Source: JAVKBW01 sp964352715 (lineage in GTDB: Bacteria > Pseudomonadota > Alphaproteobacteria > UBA8366 > Aestuariispiraceae). From it: a stretch of 64,000 nt of DNA. The DNA is taken from the NCBI GenBank assembly GCA_964352715.1, contig CAYGSU010000007.1, positions 14,336 to 78,335 on the forward strand. Direction: 5' to 3'. The notes beneath the pieces are model-generated. The model ran no database searches, was not told where the DNA came from, and saw nothing but the letters and a program-made list of their open reading frames with translations. Made by a program: the position numbers and the translations under genes. Below are positions 1 through 8,568 of this stretch, in pieces (the first letter of the stretch is position 1; each line of letters opens with the position of its first letter).

Positions 1-330
1 TCTTTCGTTCAGGTCATCCTCAATGCCCTGTCGAATTCGATCAAGTTCACCAAACACGGCGGCTTCATCTCGGTCTCCGCCGATCAGACCGGGCAGTGGG
101 TTACCATTGCGATTGTCGATACCGGCATCGGCATTCCGGCGCATATCATTCCGCACATCACGAAACCGTTCGCGCAGGGGCATTCGAATTCGAATGTCAC
201 GCAGGATGGGACCGGCCTGGGCCTGTCGATCGCGAAGTCGCTCATCGAGGCCAATGACGGCATGCTTTCAATTGAAAGCGAAGTCGGCAAGGGAACATCG
301 CTCTTCATCACGTTCCCCACCGAAGCATAG
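1..330 (+). CDS. Sensor histidine kinase, C-terminal fragment (HATPase domain)
   Basis: The gene enters from the left edge and ends at TAG 328-330, so only about 109 residues are visible. They form an ATP-binding HATPase_c domain: an N-box (NALSNSIKFT), a G1 box (DTGIGIP) and a G2 box (GTGLGLSIAK), followed by the usual short end after the last strand. This is the catalytic half of a two-component sensor kinase, which phosphorylates a His in the upstream dimerisation domain. The sensory part, His box and any receiver domain lie outside the window, so the signal cannot be inferred. It converges on the minus-strand parA gene with a 26-base gap. Confidence 0.85.
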   Translation, partial: SFVQVILNALSNSIKFTKHGGFISVSADQTGQWVTIAIVDTGIGIPAHIIPHITKPFAQGHSNSNVTQDGTGLGLSIAKSLIEANDGMLSIESEVGKGTSLFITFPTEA

Positions 331-356
331 GCCTGAAGCGGGACTCGATCAGAAAA

Positions 357-1004
357 TCATCGCTCGGTCTTGCAGTGTTTCAGCAATTCAGCCGCCAGCG
401 TGCGTATTTCGGCAGCAGCAACGCTTCTCGGCCTGCTTTCCAAGGCCGTCAGGCCTTCCGCCATTGATTCCGCGAATGCGACCCGATTCCCGACTGTCGT
501 TTTCGCCACATCCACGCCGAGTTTATTCAGGCGTTCGATCATTCGGGCCGTCAGGCTTGCCCGTGGCGGCACACGGTTGAGCACGACCATGACCGCAGAC
601 TTTTCCTTTTCCGCCATATCCAGTGTCGGTTGCGTGGCCCATACATCCATCGGGCTGGGCTGGGACGGAACAACCACCAGATCTGCGGCGCGCACCGCGA
701 TCTTGGATTCGGTTTCGGCATGCGGCGGACTGTCGATAATGACGATATCATGGTCGCGGCAGACCGCATCGACCGTGGTCTTGGTCCGCCAGCCCGTGAC
801 CGAATGGAACGTCAGACCCGATTTTTCCGGCGTCAGCGTTTCTTCGCGCATGTCATACCAGGCGGTCAGGCTTCCCTGCGGATCGATGTCGATCAACGCG
901 ACACTTTTTTTCTGTCTTGCCCAGCAAACAGCCAGATGCGCGGCCAGTGTGGACTTGCCCGCCCCGCCTTTTTGTTGTGCGACCGTGATTACGCGACCCA
1001 CCAT
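357..1004 (-). CDS. ParA/MinD-family ATPase (orphan)
   Basis: A 215-residue P-loop ATPase of the ParA/MinD superfamily. Residues 10-18 carry the deviant Walker A (QKGGAGKST), followed by the DIDPQGS switch I region near 39-45 and the Walker B-like VIIDSPP near 88-94. A purine-rich AGAGG sequence seven bases before the ATG supports the start. Family members position DNA, chemoreceptor clusters or other cargo by ATP-driven dimer cycling. No parB, parS-like repeat or minE is nearby, so this is an orphan whose cargo is unknown. The length fits a small ParA without the N-terminal HTH of plasmid ParA proteins. Confidence 0.85.
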   Translation of the reverse strand: MVGRVITVAQQKGGAGKSTLAAHLAVCWARQKKSVALIDIDPQGSLTAWYDMREETLTPEKSGLTFHSVTGWRTKTTVDAVCRDHDIVIIDSPPHAETESKIAVRAADLVVVPSQPSPMDVWATQPTLDMAEKEKSAVMVVLNRVPPRASLTARMIERLNKLGVDVAKTTVGNRVAFAESMAEGLTALESRPRSVAAAEIRTLAAELLKHCKTER

Positions 1005-1124
1005 TGCAGACCTCTTTCAGCACACTATTGCTGCATTGCAATATCGCACTCGCAACATGCCAGCGCAAGGTGTCTTTACCGAGCGTCCTTGCGGCTTGCG
1101 TGTGAAAATGCTGAATACGATTCC

Positions 1125-2081
1125 ATGACCAATCATAGTCACATCATGACCGAAATGGACAAGGCTGGAATCGAACGGGCGGCCCGTTTACTGAAAGCTG
1201 GCGATATTGTCGCCTTTCCGACGGAAACCGTATACGGGCTGGGCGCGGACGCCACCAATGATACGGCTGTCGCCCGCATTTTCGAGGCAAAGGACCGGCC
1301 GCAGTTCAATCCGCTGATTGTTCATTTCAGCACGGTCGAGGCAGTCTGGGCGGAAACCGTTGCTACCGATTTGGCGCGAACGCTGGCGGCCGCCTTCTGG
1401 CCCGGCCCTCTGACCCTGGTGCTGGCGCGGTCGGAAACCTGTCGTCTGTCGCCTCTGGTCAGCGCCGGGCTGGACAGCGTTGCTGTGCGCGTCCCCGCCC
1501 ATGCCGGGGCGCAGACGCTTCTGCAGGCTGCCGGCACGCCGATCGCAGCACCCAGTGCGAATCGATCAGGCGCCATTTCTCCGACCAGCGCGGACCACGT
1601 TCTTGCCAGCCTCGGCAACCGGGTGCCGCTTATCCTCGACGGTGGTTCCTGCACCGTCGGCGTTGAATCGACGATTGTCGATGCAACCTGCGACCCGCCC
1701 GTCATCCTGCGGCCAGGCGGCGTATCAATGGAGGCTCTGAAAGACGTGATCGGCAACATTGCCGCCGCTCTTGGTAGCGCGGAAGACGCACCGAAAGCGC
1801 CCGGACAACTTCTCAGTCACTATGCCCCGGAGGCAAGGGTCCGGCTCGCAGCCACATCGGTGCGGGATGGTGAATTACTGTTGGGATTTGGGCAGGTTTC
1901 AGAGGCAACGTTCAATCTCAGCCCGTCAGGCGACCTGCTGGAAGCGGCAGCGAACCTGTTCGCGATGCTGCACAAGGCCGATGCGATGCGTCCAGCATGC
2001 ATTGCCGTATCACCGATCCCCGAGCGTGGACTCGGAAGGGCGATTAATGACCGTCTGCGCCGAGCGGCATCTCCACGCTAG
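1125..2081 (+). CDS. tsaC: L-threonylcarbamoyladenylate synthase (Sua5/YrdC)
   Basis: Makes threonylcarbamoyl-AMP from ATP, bicarbonate and threonine, the first step of the t6A37 modification of ANN-decoding tRNAs. The YrdC domain is clear: FPTETVYGLGADA near residue 35, a KDRPQFNPLIVH-type segment near 55, and the SANRSG loop near 150. About 318 residues and a C-terminal extension beginning with SHYAPEA near residue 225 make this the long Sua5 form, not short TsaC. The open frame continues upstream to about 630, but that part runs antisense to parA and is rejected. In-frame ATGs at 1125, 1146 and 1155 are all possible; 1125 is the longest intergenic start. Confidence 0.9.
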   Translation: MTNHSHIMTEMDKAGIERAARLLKAGDIVAFPTETVYGLGADATNDTAVARIFEAKDRPQFNPLIVHFSTVEAVWAETVATDLARTLAAAFWPGPLTLVLARSETCRLSPLVSAGLDSVAVRVPAHAGAQTLLQAAGTPIAAPSANRSGAISPTSADHVLASLGNRVPLILDGGSCTVGVESTIVDATCDPPVILRPGGVSMEALKDVIGNIAAALGSAEDAPKAPGQLLSHYAPEARVRLAATSVRDGELLLGFGQVSEATFNLSPSGDLLEAAANLFAMLHKADAMRPACIAVSPIPERGLGRAINDRLRRAASPR

Positions 2082-2086
2082 TTAAA

Positions 2087-2124
2087 ACGCTATATCGGAC
2101 CGCTTTTGTTCGATATATCAGCGT
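2087..2124. repeat. Imperfect inverted repeat upstream of nhaA
   Basis: ACGCTATATCG at 2087-2097 is mirrored by CGATATATCAGCGT at 2111-2124, with a two-base bulge in the right arm and a 13-base loop. It begins six bases after the sua5 stop and lies about 80 bases before nhaA. It could be a weak sua5 terminator (no clear T-tract) or a regulator site for nhaA. No recognised riboswitch fold is apparent. Confidence 0.3.
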
Positions 2125-2202
2125 CAAACCTTGCGTTACCGCGACTACGCCCCACTTTAATCACGGAAAATGTGAATTGGTCACTAGGGACGGGGGAACC
2201 GG

Positions 2203-3384
2203 ATGCCGCTGCAGAAAATCAAGGAATTCTTCAATTTTGACGCCGCAGGCGGCATGTTTCTTATCGGCGCCTCTGTCTTGGCCCTCATTATTGCGAATTC
2301 GCCGGCAACGGATCTTTACACTGCATTTCTCAACATTCCCGTCGCCGTTCAGGTTGGCGCCCTGGAAATCGACAAAGCGCTGATTCTGTGGATCAACGAC
2401 GGATTGATGGCGATTTTCTTCCTTCTCGTCGGGTTGGAAATCAAACGCGAAATCATGGAAGGCGACCTGTCAGAACGGTCGAAGGCGGTTCTTCCGGTTG
2501 CCGCGGCGATCGGCGGCATGGTAGCCCCGGCGGCAATCTATGCATTCCTGAACATCAACAATCCCGTTGCGCTGAACGGCTGGGCCATCCCTGCCGCCAC
2601 CGATATTGCTTTTGCGCTCGGTATTCTGGCGCTGGTCGGCTCAAGAGCACCCGTCTCGCTGAAGGTATTCCTGACCGCAGTGGCCATTATCGACGACCTT
2701 GGCGCGATTCTGATTATCGCCTTCTTCTACACGGAAAACCTGTCTTTGGTTTCGCTGGGTCTGGCGGCTGTCGGGGTTATCGGGCTTATCTTGTTGAACT
2801 GGTTTAACGTCACGCGGATCAGCGCTTATGTGCTGGTCGGTGTGTTTCTATGGATCTGCGTGCTGAAATCGGGCGTGCACGCCACCCTGGCCGGTGTGGT
2901 TGTGGCGCTGGCTATACCGCTGAAGGCAGAGGACGAAGACGGCCATTCGCCGCTGCTGCATCTGGAACATACGCTGCAGCCGTGGGTCGCCTTTTTGATC
3001 CTGCCGATATTCGGCTTTGCGAATGCCGGTGTTTCCTTCGCCGGTATGGGGTTCGAAAGTTTCAAGCATCCGGTAACGCTGGGGATTATCCTCGGCCTGA
3101 TGATCGGCAAGATGGTCGGCGTTTTCGGCGCAACCTGGCTTGCCGTGAAGTCCGGCATGGCGAAACGGCCTGACGGTGCGAACTGGCTTCAGATCTATGG
3201 CGTCTCCTGCCTGTGCGGTATCGGCTTCACGATGAGCCTGTTCATCGGCAACCTGGCCTTCAGCGATCCTGAATACGGGTCGGCGATCAGGCTGGGCGTC
3301 TTGTCCGGCTCTGCCGTCATGGCGACGATCGGGTTCCTGCTGCTGCGGTTTGGCCCGGGAAACGGAAAAACCGAGACAGCATAG
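2203..3384 (+). CDS. nhaA: Na+/H+ antiporter NhaA
   Basis: Inner-membrane antiporter exchanging cytoplasmic Na+ (or Li+) for external H+, used for pH and sodium homeostasis. At 393 residues it matches E. coli NhaA closely. The functional centre is present: TDIAFALG with Asp134 on the unwound TM4, and the essential Asp164-Asp165 pair in AIIDDLGAIL on TM5. About eleven to twelve hydrophobic segments are visible, and the N-terminal FDAAGGMFLI is typical. It follows sua5 by 121 bases and appears to be monocistronic. A sodium-proton exchanger suits a marine or saline habitat, though that is only suggestive. Confidence 0.95.
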   Translation: MPLQKIKEFFNFDAAGGMFLIGASVLALIIANSPATDLYTAFLNIPVAVQVGALEIDKALILWINDGLMAIFFLLVGLEIKREIMEGDLSERSKAVLPVAAAIGGMVAPAAIYAFLNINNPVALNGWAIPAATDIAFALGILALVGSRAPVSLKVFLTAVAIIDDLGAILIIAFFYTENLSLVSLGLAAVGVIGLILLNWFNVTRISAYVLVGVFLWICVLKSGVHATLAGVVVALAIPLKAEDEDGHSPLLHLEHTLQPWVAFLILPIFGFANAGVSFAGMGFESFKHPVTLGIILGLMIGKMVGVFGATWLAVKSGMAKRPDGANWLQIYGVSCLCGIGFTMSLFIGNLAFSDPEYGSAIRLGVLSGSAVMATIGFLLLRFGPGNGKTETA

Positions 3385-3480
3385 GGCGACAGCCGGCAGG
3401 GTGAGCGCCACAGAGCTGAACGGTAAAACAACCCGTTCCTTTTCTTGCACCTTATCAGGCTGCATCGTACACATTTGCGC

Positions 3481-4926
3481 ATGACCCATGTCGCTCTCAG
3501 CAATTCGGAAGCACCATTGCTCGCCCAGGCCGTGGCCGCGATGAAGCAGGCGCTCGGCCCCGACGGGTGGACCGATGACCCCGGCATCGTTGACCCGTTG
3601 ATGGTCGACAGCCGAGGGATCTATCACGGTAAATGCGCCCTGCTGGTTCGCCCCAAAACCGTCGAAGACGTTTCCGAGATCATGAAAATCTGCACGGTGC
3701 ACGATGTAGCGATCGTGCCGCAGGGCGGCAATACCGGCCGCGTCGGCGGCGCGACACCGGATGCAAGCGGCCATGCCATCGTGCTGTCGCTGACCCGCAT
3801 GAACCGGATTCGAAAGATCGATACGGCGGACTATTCGATTACGGTAGAGGCCGGATGTATCCTTCAGGATGTGCAGACCGCAGCGGCGGAAGCCGATCGC
3901 CTTTTCCCGCTCAGTCTGGGCGCGGAAGGATCGTGCACAATCGGCGGCAACATCGCATCGAATGCCGGCGGCATAAACGTCCTGCGCTATGGCAACACAC
4001 GCGATCTGGTGCTCGGCGTCGAGGCCGTGCTGCCGGATGGTGAAATCTGGAACGGTCTGAATTCGCTGCGGAAAAACAATACCGGCTACGATCTGAAACA
4101 GCTTCTGATCGGGTCGGAAGGCACGCTCGGAATCATTACGGCAGCGACCCTGAAACTGTTTCCCGGCCTGAAGGAACACGCCACCGCTTTATGCGCGCTG
4201 ACGTCGCTGGATGCCTGTATTGACCTGCTGGAAATGGCGCGTACCGCCAGCGGCGACGGTCTGATCAGCTTTGAGCTGATGGCCGGCATCACGCTCGAGA
4301 CCGCATTCAAGCATGTCGCCGCCGCAAAACGACCGATGGCGGAAACCGCAGACTGGAGCGTGCTGTTGGAATTCGGCGGATCGCGAAACGACGGCGCCAT
4401 GCAGGTCGCGCTGGAAGGCATGCTGGAAACTGCGTTCGAGACCGGGCTGATCGCCGATGCCGCCATCGCGCAGTCCGAACAACAGCGCAAGGATATCTGG
4501 TTCCTGCGCGAAGCAATTGTCGGATCGCAGATCGACATCGGGCCGTCGACCAAGCACGATGTTGCGGTTCCGGTAAGCTGCGTTCCCGATTTTCTGCGCG
4601 AAACAGGCGAAGCGCTGGAAGACTACATGCCTGGCGTTCGGCCTTATCCGTTCGGGCATGTCGGCGACGGCAACATTCACTACAACGTCACCGCACCGGA
4701 AGGCATGAAGGCCGACATCTTCGACAGCGAAATCGACGCCATCCACCGGATTGTCCATGACGTGACGGCAAGGTATGGCGGTTCGTTCAGTGCCGAACAT
4801 GGCATCGGCCAGAGCAAGCGCGCTGAGATGCAGCGCTACAAGCCGGCAGCCGAACTGGCGCTGATGCGAAAGATCAAGTCTGCGATCGATCCGTCCGGAT
4901 TGCTGAATCCGGGCAAAGTCTTTTAA
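3481..4926 (+). CDS. FAD-binding oxidoreductase, D-2-hydroxyacid / D-2-hydroxyglutarate dehydrogenase type
   Basis: A 481-residue VAO-family flavoprotein. The N-terminal FAD-binding domain has the pyrophosphate loop PQGGNTGRVGGATP near residue 80 and GGNIASNAGGINVLRYGNTRDLV near 155-175 (quoted in part in the family sense). The C-terminal FAD-oxidase domain ends with the signature SAEHGIGQSKR and DPSGLLNPGKVF. The family oxidises D-lactate, glycolate or D-2-hydroxyglutarate to the 2-oxoacid. Length and motif order are closest to D2HGDH/GlcD single-chain enzymes. ATG 3481 is preferred over an upstream in-frame start at 3445, which would add 12 non-conserved residues. The acyl-CoA dehydrogenase starts 25 bases downstream, so they are probably co-transcribed. 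Substrate unproven. Confidence 0.85.
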   Translation: MTHVALSNSEAPLLAQAVAAMKQALGPDGWTDDPGIVDPLMVDSRGIYHGKCALLVRPKTVEDVSEIMKICTVHDVAIVPQGGNTGRVGGATPDASGHAIVLSLTRMNRIRKIDTADYSITVEAGCILQDVQTAAAEADRLFPLSLGAEGSCTIGGNIASNAGGINVLRYGNTRDLVLGVEAVLPDGEIWNGLNSLRKNNTGYDLKQLLIGSEGTLGIITAATLKLFPGLKEHATALCALTSLDACIDLLEMARTASGDGLISFELMAGITLETAFKHVAAAKRPMAETADWSVLLEFGGSRNDGAMQVALEGMLETAFETGLIADAAIAQSEQQRKDIWFLREAIVGSQIDIGPSTKHDVAVPVSCVPDFLRETGEALEDYMPGVRPYPFGHVGDGNIHYNVTAPEGMKADIFDSEIDAIHRIVHDVTARYGGSFSAEHGIGQSKRAEMQRYKPAAELALMRKIKSAIDPSGLLNPGKVF

Positions 4927-4951
4927 CGGTAATTTAAGGGTAAACAACGAC

Positions 4952-6748
4952 ATGACCGGATATTCCGCGCCACTTTCGGACCTTGAGTTCCTGTTCGGCG
5001 AGTTCGGCCTGGGTGCATCACTGCAGGGGCTTGAACGCTACAAGGACGTCGATGCCGACTATCTTGCGCCGATTTTCGAAGAAGCCGGCAAGTTCGCGAG
5101 CGAGGTCCTTGCACCGTTGAATGCGCCGGGCGACCGGCAGGGTGCGAAGCTTGAAAACGGCGCTGTTCGCACGCCGGACGGATGGAAAGAAGCCTACGAT
5201 GCCTTTGTTGAAGGGGGGTGGTGCGGCCTGCCTTTCGAAGAAGACATCGGCGGCATGGCCCTGCCCTGGACGGTGGCCATCGCGGTCGGCGAGATGTGGC
5301 ATGCTGCGAACCTTTCCTGGGGTCTCTGGCCGCTTCTAACCCAGGGCGCCATCGAAGCGCTGCATTCGCATGGCTCGGACGACCTGAAGCGCGTGTATCT
5401 GCCCAAGCTGGTTTCCGGCGAATGGACCGGAACGATGAATCTGACCGAACCGCAGGCCGGTTCCGATCTTGCGTTATTGAAAACCCGGGCGGTGCCGGAA
5501 GGCGATCACTACCGGATAAAAGGGCAAAAAATCTACATCACCTATGGTGACCAGGATCTGTCGGAAAACATTTGCCATCTGGTGCTGGCCCGGCTGCCGG
5601 ATGCGCCAGCCGGCACGCGCGGCATTTCGCTGTTTCTGGTTCCGAAATTCATTGCAGACGATAACGGCGCGCCCGGCGAGAGGAACGATCTGCGCTGCGT
5701 CTCGCTGGAACACAAGCTGGGCATTCACGGCAGCCCGACCTGCGTGATGGCGTATGGCGACAATGACGGCGCCGTCGGCTATCTGATCGGCGAGGAGAAC
5801 AAGGGGCTGGCCTGTATGTTCACGATGATGAACAACGCTCGCCTGACGGTCGCCTCGCAGGGGCTGGCAATCGCCGAGCGAGCCTACCAGCAGGCGCGGT
5901 CCTACGCGCTGGACCGCGTTCAGGGTATCGCGCCGGGCGGCGATAAATCAGGACCGATTGTGCGGCACCCCGACATTCGACGGACGCTGATGACCATGCG
6001 CTCGACAATCGAGGCGATGCGTGCGCTCATTCTCGATACCATGGTATCGCTGGATACCAGCAAACACCATTTCGACGAAGCGACGCGCACCTATGCCCTG
6101 CGCAGGGTCGACCTGCTGACGCCGGTCATCAAGGGATGGCTGACCGATCAGTCGGTAACGATAAGCTCGCTTGGCGTGCAGGTGCATGGCGGCATGGGTT
6201 TCATCGAGGAAACCGGTGCAGCGCAGTATTACAGGGATGCGAGAATACTACCGATCTATGAGGGCACCAACGGCATTCAGGCTGCCGATCTCGTGGGCCG
6301 CAAAATTCTCCGCGACGAGGGGCTGGCCGTTTCGGAATATCTCGACGAGCTGAATTCGCTGGTCAACGGTCTCAACCCGATCATCGATGAAGACATCTCC
6401 GTTATCCGGAAATATCTGGCGGCAAGCACCGATGCACTGGAAATAGCGTCCGACTGGATCCTGTCGGAGGGCCAGCACGACGTGGCCGCCGTGCAGGCCG
6501 CGTCAACGCCTTTCATGACCCTGTTCGGCATCACGGCCGGCGGCGCGATGATGGCACGGACGGCGAAATGCGCTTTCGACATTCTTGAGAGCGATGCCGA
6601 AAAGGGCGGGAAAGAAGGCTTTCTGCGCCAGAAACTGGTAACCGCCCGCTTCTTCGCCGAAAACATCCTGTCGACCGGGCCCGGCATGCTGCCGTCGATA
6701 TGCGAAGGTCACAACACTGTTATGAGACTTGCCGATTCCGATCTTTAA
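4952..6748 (+). CDS. Acyl-CoA dehydrogenase, DmdC-like (3-methylmercaptopropionyl-CoA dehydrogenase family)
   Basis: 598 residues, about 200 longer than ordinary short-chain acyl-CoA dehydrogenases. That is the size of the DmdC/AcdA group, with an extra C-terminal domain beyond residue 470. Motifs: LTEPQAGSDL in the middle domain, GGMGFIEETG, and IYEGTNGIQA, whose Glu437 is the expected catalytic base. DmdC dehydrogenates 3-methylmercaptopropionyl-CoA in DMSP demethylation, but many paralogues act on other acyl-CoAs. No dmdB, dmdD or dmdA is in the window, so the DMSP role is unsupported here. Electrons would pass to ETF. It lies in an operon-like pair with the upstream flavoprotein. Confidence 0.85.
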   Translation: MTGYSAPLSDLEFLFGEFGLGASLQGLERYKDVDADYLAPIFEEAGKFASEVLAPLNAPGDRQGAKLENGAVRTPDGWKEAYDAFVEGGWCGLPFEEDIGGMALPWTVAIAVGEMWHAANLSWGLWPLLTQGAIEALHSHGSDDLKRVYLPKLVSGEWTGTMNLTEPQAGSDLALLKTRAVPEGDHYRIKGQKIYITYGDQDLSENICHLVLARLPDAPAGTRGISLFLVPKFIADDNGAPGERNDLRCVSLEHKLGIHGSPTCVMAYGDNDGAVGYLIGEENKGLACMFTMMNNARLTVASQGLAIAERAYQQARSYALDRVQGIAPGGDKSGPIVRHPDIRRTLMTMRSTIEAMRALILDTMVSLDTSKHHFDEATRTYALRRVDLLTPVIKGWLTDQSVTISSLGVQVHGGMGFIEETGAAQYYRDARILPIYEGTNGIQAADLVGRKILRDEGLAVSEYLDELNSLVNGLNPIIDEDISVIRKYLAASTDALEIASDWILSEGQHDVAAVQAASTPFMTLFGITAGGAMMARTAKCAFDILESDAEKGGKEGFLRQKLVTARFFAENILSTGPGMLPSICEGHNTVMRLADSDL

Positions 6749-6763
6749 CCGCAGTCTTACCGG

Positions 6764-7546
6764 ATGGGAAAACGAGCGTCCACGATCTCTGGTTTGCTCA
6801 TCTGCGGTTTCGTCTTCGTCACCGCGCTGAATTATCACGAAGTTTACGGCAAGACTGTCGACGACACATCGGCGCGATGCGGGTCCGTAGACCTTGTTCT
6901 CGTGATGGACACCACCTTCAGTCTGGCCGGCTCAATCAGCGAAATGAAGCGTCAGGCCCAGGCAATCATGGATGTGCTGTATCGGGTTTCGGGCGGCAAG
7001 TTCAGAATTGGACTGGTCAGCTTTGACGACAGTGTCGTGATCAGGCTGGATCTGGACGACCTGCCCGATATCGATACCAGAGTCGCGATGGTGAAGAAGG
7101 AAATAAACCGCCTGTCCGCCTATGGCGGTCGATCGGGGCCGGAAGCATCCGATGAAGCGATCAATGCGGCGATCAACAGCCTGCCGGCGGCGGGCCGTCA
7201 GCAGGTCGGCGACTTTAACGGCCAGTGGGTATCGGACAGCAGGATTCTGGTGCTGATCACCGACAACAAGCCGGGTGGATTCGACGATACCTATACGAAA
7301 GGCATAGACGACCTGAACGCGTTCCGGGTCGCGTTGGCGGCCCAGCGGAAGAACGTTCATATTTCAGCAATCTATGTACCGACATCCGGATCGCATTTCG
7401 GCGTCGACCCGGAAGTATCGTCCATCATGCGGACGTATGCGGCGGAAACCGGCGGATTGTATGTCGAAACCGGAACCCATGGCACCGGCACAGCCGCCGC
7501 AGTCGCTTCGATTGTCGAAGCCTGCGGCGAAAACCAGTTATTCTGA
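6764..7546 (+). CDS. Secreted von Willebrand factor type A domain protein
   Basis: 260 residues with a hydrophobic N-terminal export segment (about residues 8-24). A VWA domain fills most of the rest. The metal-ion-dependent adhesion site is recognisable as MDTTFS near residue 47, a D-x-T-x-S variant of D-x-S-x-S, followed by the expected SFDD strand and later LVLITDNKPGG. Such domains bind a divalent cation and mediate protein-protein contacts. It probably sits in the periplasm or at the surface. It starts only 15 bases after the acyl-CoA dehydrogenase, but a functional link is not evident. Ligand and role unknown. Confidence 0.75.
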   Translation: MGKRASTISGLLICGFVFVTALNYHEVYGKTVDDTSARCGSVDLVLVMDTTFSLAGSISEMKRQAQAIMDVLYRVSGGKFRIGLVSFDDSVVIRLDLDDLPDIDTRVAMVKKEINRLSAYGGRSGPEASDEAINAAINSLPAAGRQQVGDFNGQWVSDSRILVLITDNKPGGFDDTYTKGIDDLNAFRVALAAQRKNVHISAIYVPTSGSHFGVDPEVSSIMRTYAAETGGLYVETGTHGTGTAAAVASIVEACGENQLF

Positions 7547-7570
7547 TTGATTCGGTCGTTTGCCGGTCTA

Positions 7571-7867
7571 TTACGCAGCGACAGCGACGAGGTCCGTCTG
7601 ATCGCCGAACAGAGCGTCGTAAGCCTTGCGGTCGTAGAAACGCAGGCACAGGGTCGCGAATTCGCGGACAGGCAGACCGTAGATGGACGCCATAACGCTG
7701 TACATCGAGGACGGTACCGCACGGCGGCCATGTTCGATATCCAGCACCCACTGGCGCGACGGTGCGCCGGCCTGTTCAGCCAGTTCCGCTTCGGTGATCT
7801 CGCGCTGCTGGCGCATCGCCTGCAACTGCTGACCCGCATCGGCCCATGGACCTTGAGTATTCTGCAT
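7571..7867 (-). CDS. XRE-family helix-turn-helix transcriptional regulator
   Basis: A 98-residue DNA-binding protein. The HTH lies at about residues 12-65, with the pattern LQAMRQQREITEAELAEQAG followed by the recognition segment PSRQWVLDIEHGRRAVP, as in Cro/CI-type XRE proteins. The C-terminal 30 residues are short, so there is no ligand or protease domain. It converges on the VWA gene (24-base gap). The 180 bases upstream, before folK's end, hold no other gene I can support and presumably contain its promoter. Target genes are unknown; self-regulation is usual for this family. Confidence 0.8.
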   Translation of the reverse strand: MQNTQGPWADAGQQLQAMRQQREITEAELAEQAGAPSRQWVLDIEHGRRAVPSSMYSVMASIYGLPVREFATLCLRFYDRKAYDALFGDQTDLVAVAA

Positions 7868-8046
7868 TTTGTAACTCCGTCTTTTTCTGTCTACAGCACC
7901 ACATAGGTGCGAAATGAATCATTTCAATTCCGTTACATAACAAAATGCTGCATTGCACAAATAATGCCAGTGCATTCTTTGCAGGGCCGGCATGCAGCAA
8001 ACTGGACGCTTGGCGGGAATACAGAAAAAGGGCGTAGCACCGGGCT

Positions 8047-8568
8047 TCAGCGGACCCGGTCAGCGACTTTGCGCAGGGTTTCAGCCGCCGGCGTCGTCGC
8101 GGCAAGGTCGGCCCACATTTCCCTGGCCGTGGCGGCGGTAGCCGGATGCCGCCAGTTCGGCCGGATATCCGACAGCGGCTGCAGCACGAACGGGCGCTCG
8201 TGCATTCTCGGATGCGGCACCTGCAGTGTCTCTTCCGAGATCATCCGGTCACCATAGGCGACGATATCGAGGTCGATCAGGCGCGGACCGTTGCGCACGC
8301 TTGCTTCGCGACCAAGATCGTGTTCAAGCGCCTTCAACGCAGCCAGAAGCGCCAGCGGCGCCAGTGCGGTTTGTCCGACGATGACCGAATTCATGAACGC
8401 GGCCTGATCTTCCAGATACATCGGGTCGGATTCATAGACCGGGCCTTCGCTGGTCTTCCGGATGATCTTTCGGTCTTCCAGCATATCGACCGCCCGTCTC
8501 AGGTTTTGCAGCCGGTCGCCGATATTCGATCCGAGCGCCAGCACAACATCTGCCGGAACCGGTTTCAT
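8047..8568 (-). CDS. folK: 2-amino-4-hydroxy-6-hydroxymethyldihydropteridine pyrophosphokinase
   Basis: HPPK transfers pyrophosphate from ATP to the pterin in tetrahydrofolate synthesis, making the substrate for FolP. At 173 residues it has the family N-terminus LALGSNIGDR near residue 10 and the signature GPRLIDLDIVAYGD near 92-105, which contains the two Mg-binding Asp residues. The HPRMHERPFVLQPL segment follows. Its ATG overlaps the folP stop in an ATGA arrangement, so translation is coupled and order matches pathway chemistry: folP then folK on one message. No folB is visible in the window. Confidence 0.95.
   Translation of the reverse strand: MKPVPADVVLALGSNIGDRLQNLRRAVDMLEDRKIIRKTSEGPVYESDPMYLEDQAAFMNSVIVGQTALAPLALLAALKALEHDLGREASVRNGPRLIDLDIVAYGDRMISEETLQVPHPRMHERPFVLQPLSDIRPNWRHPATAATAREMWADLAATTPAAETLRKVADRVR

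Noticed and set aside
2848..4179. A long minus-strand open frame (443 codons) across nhaA and the flavoprotein gene
   Set aside because: It is antisense to two confidently identified genes and shows no domain; long shadows are common in GC-rich coding DNA.
4952..6748. A complete DMSP demethylation pathway
   Set aside because: Only a DmdC-like enzyme is present; dmdA, dmdB and dmdD are absent and this family has many other substrates.
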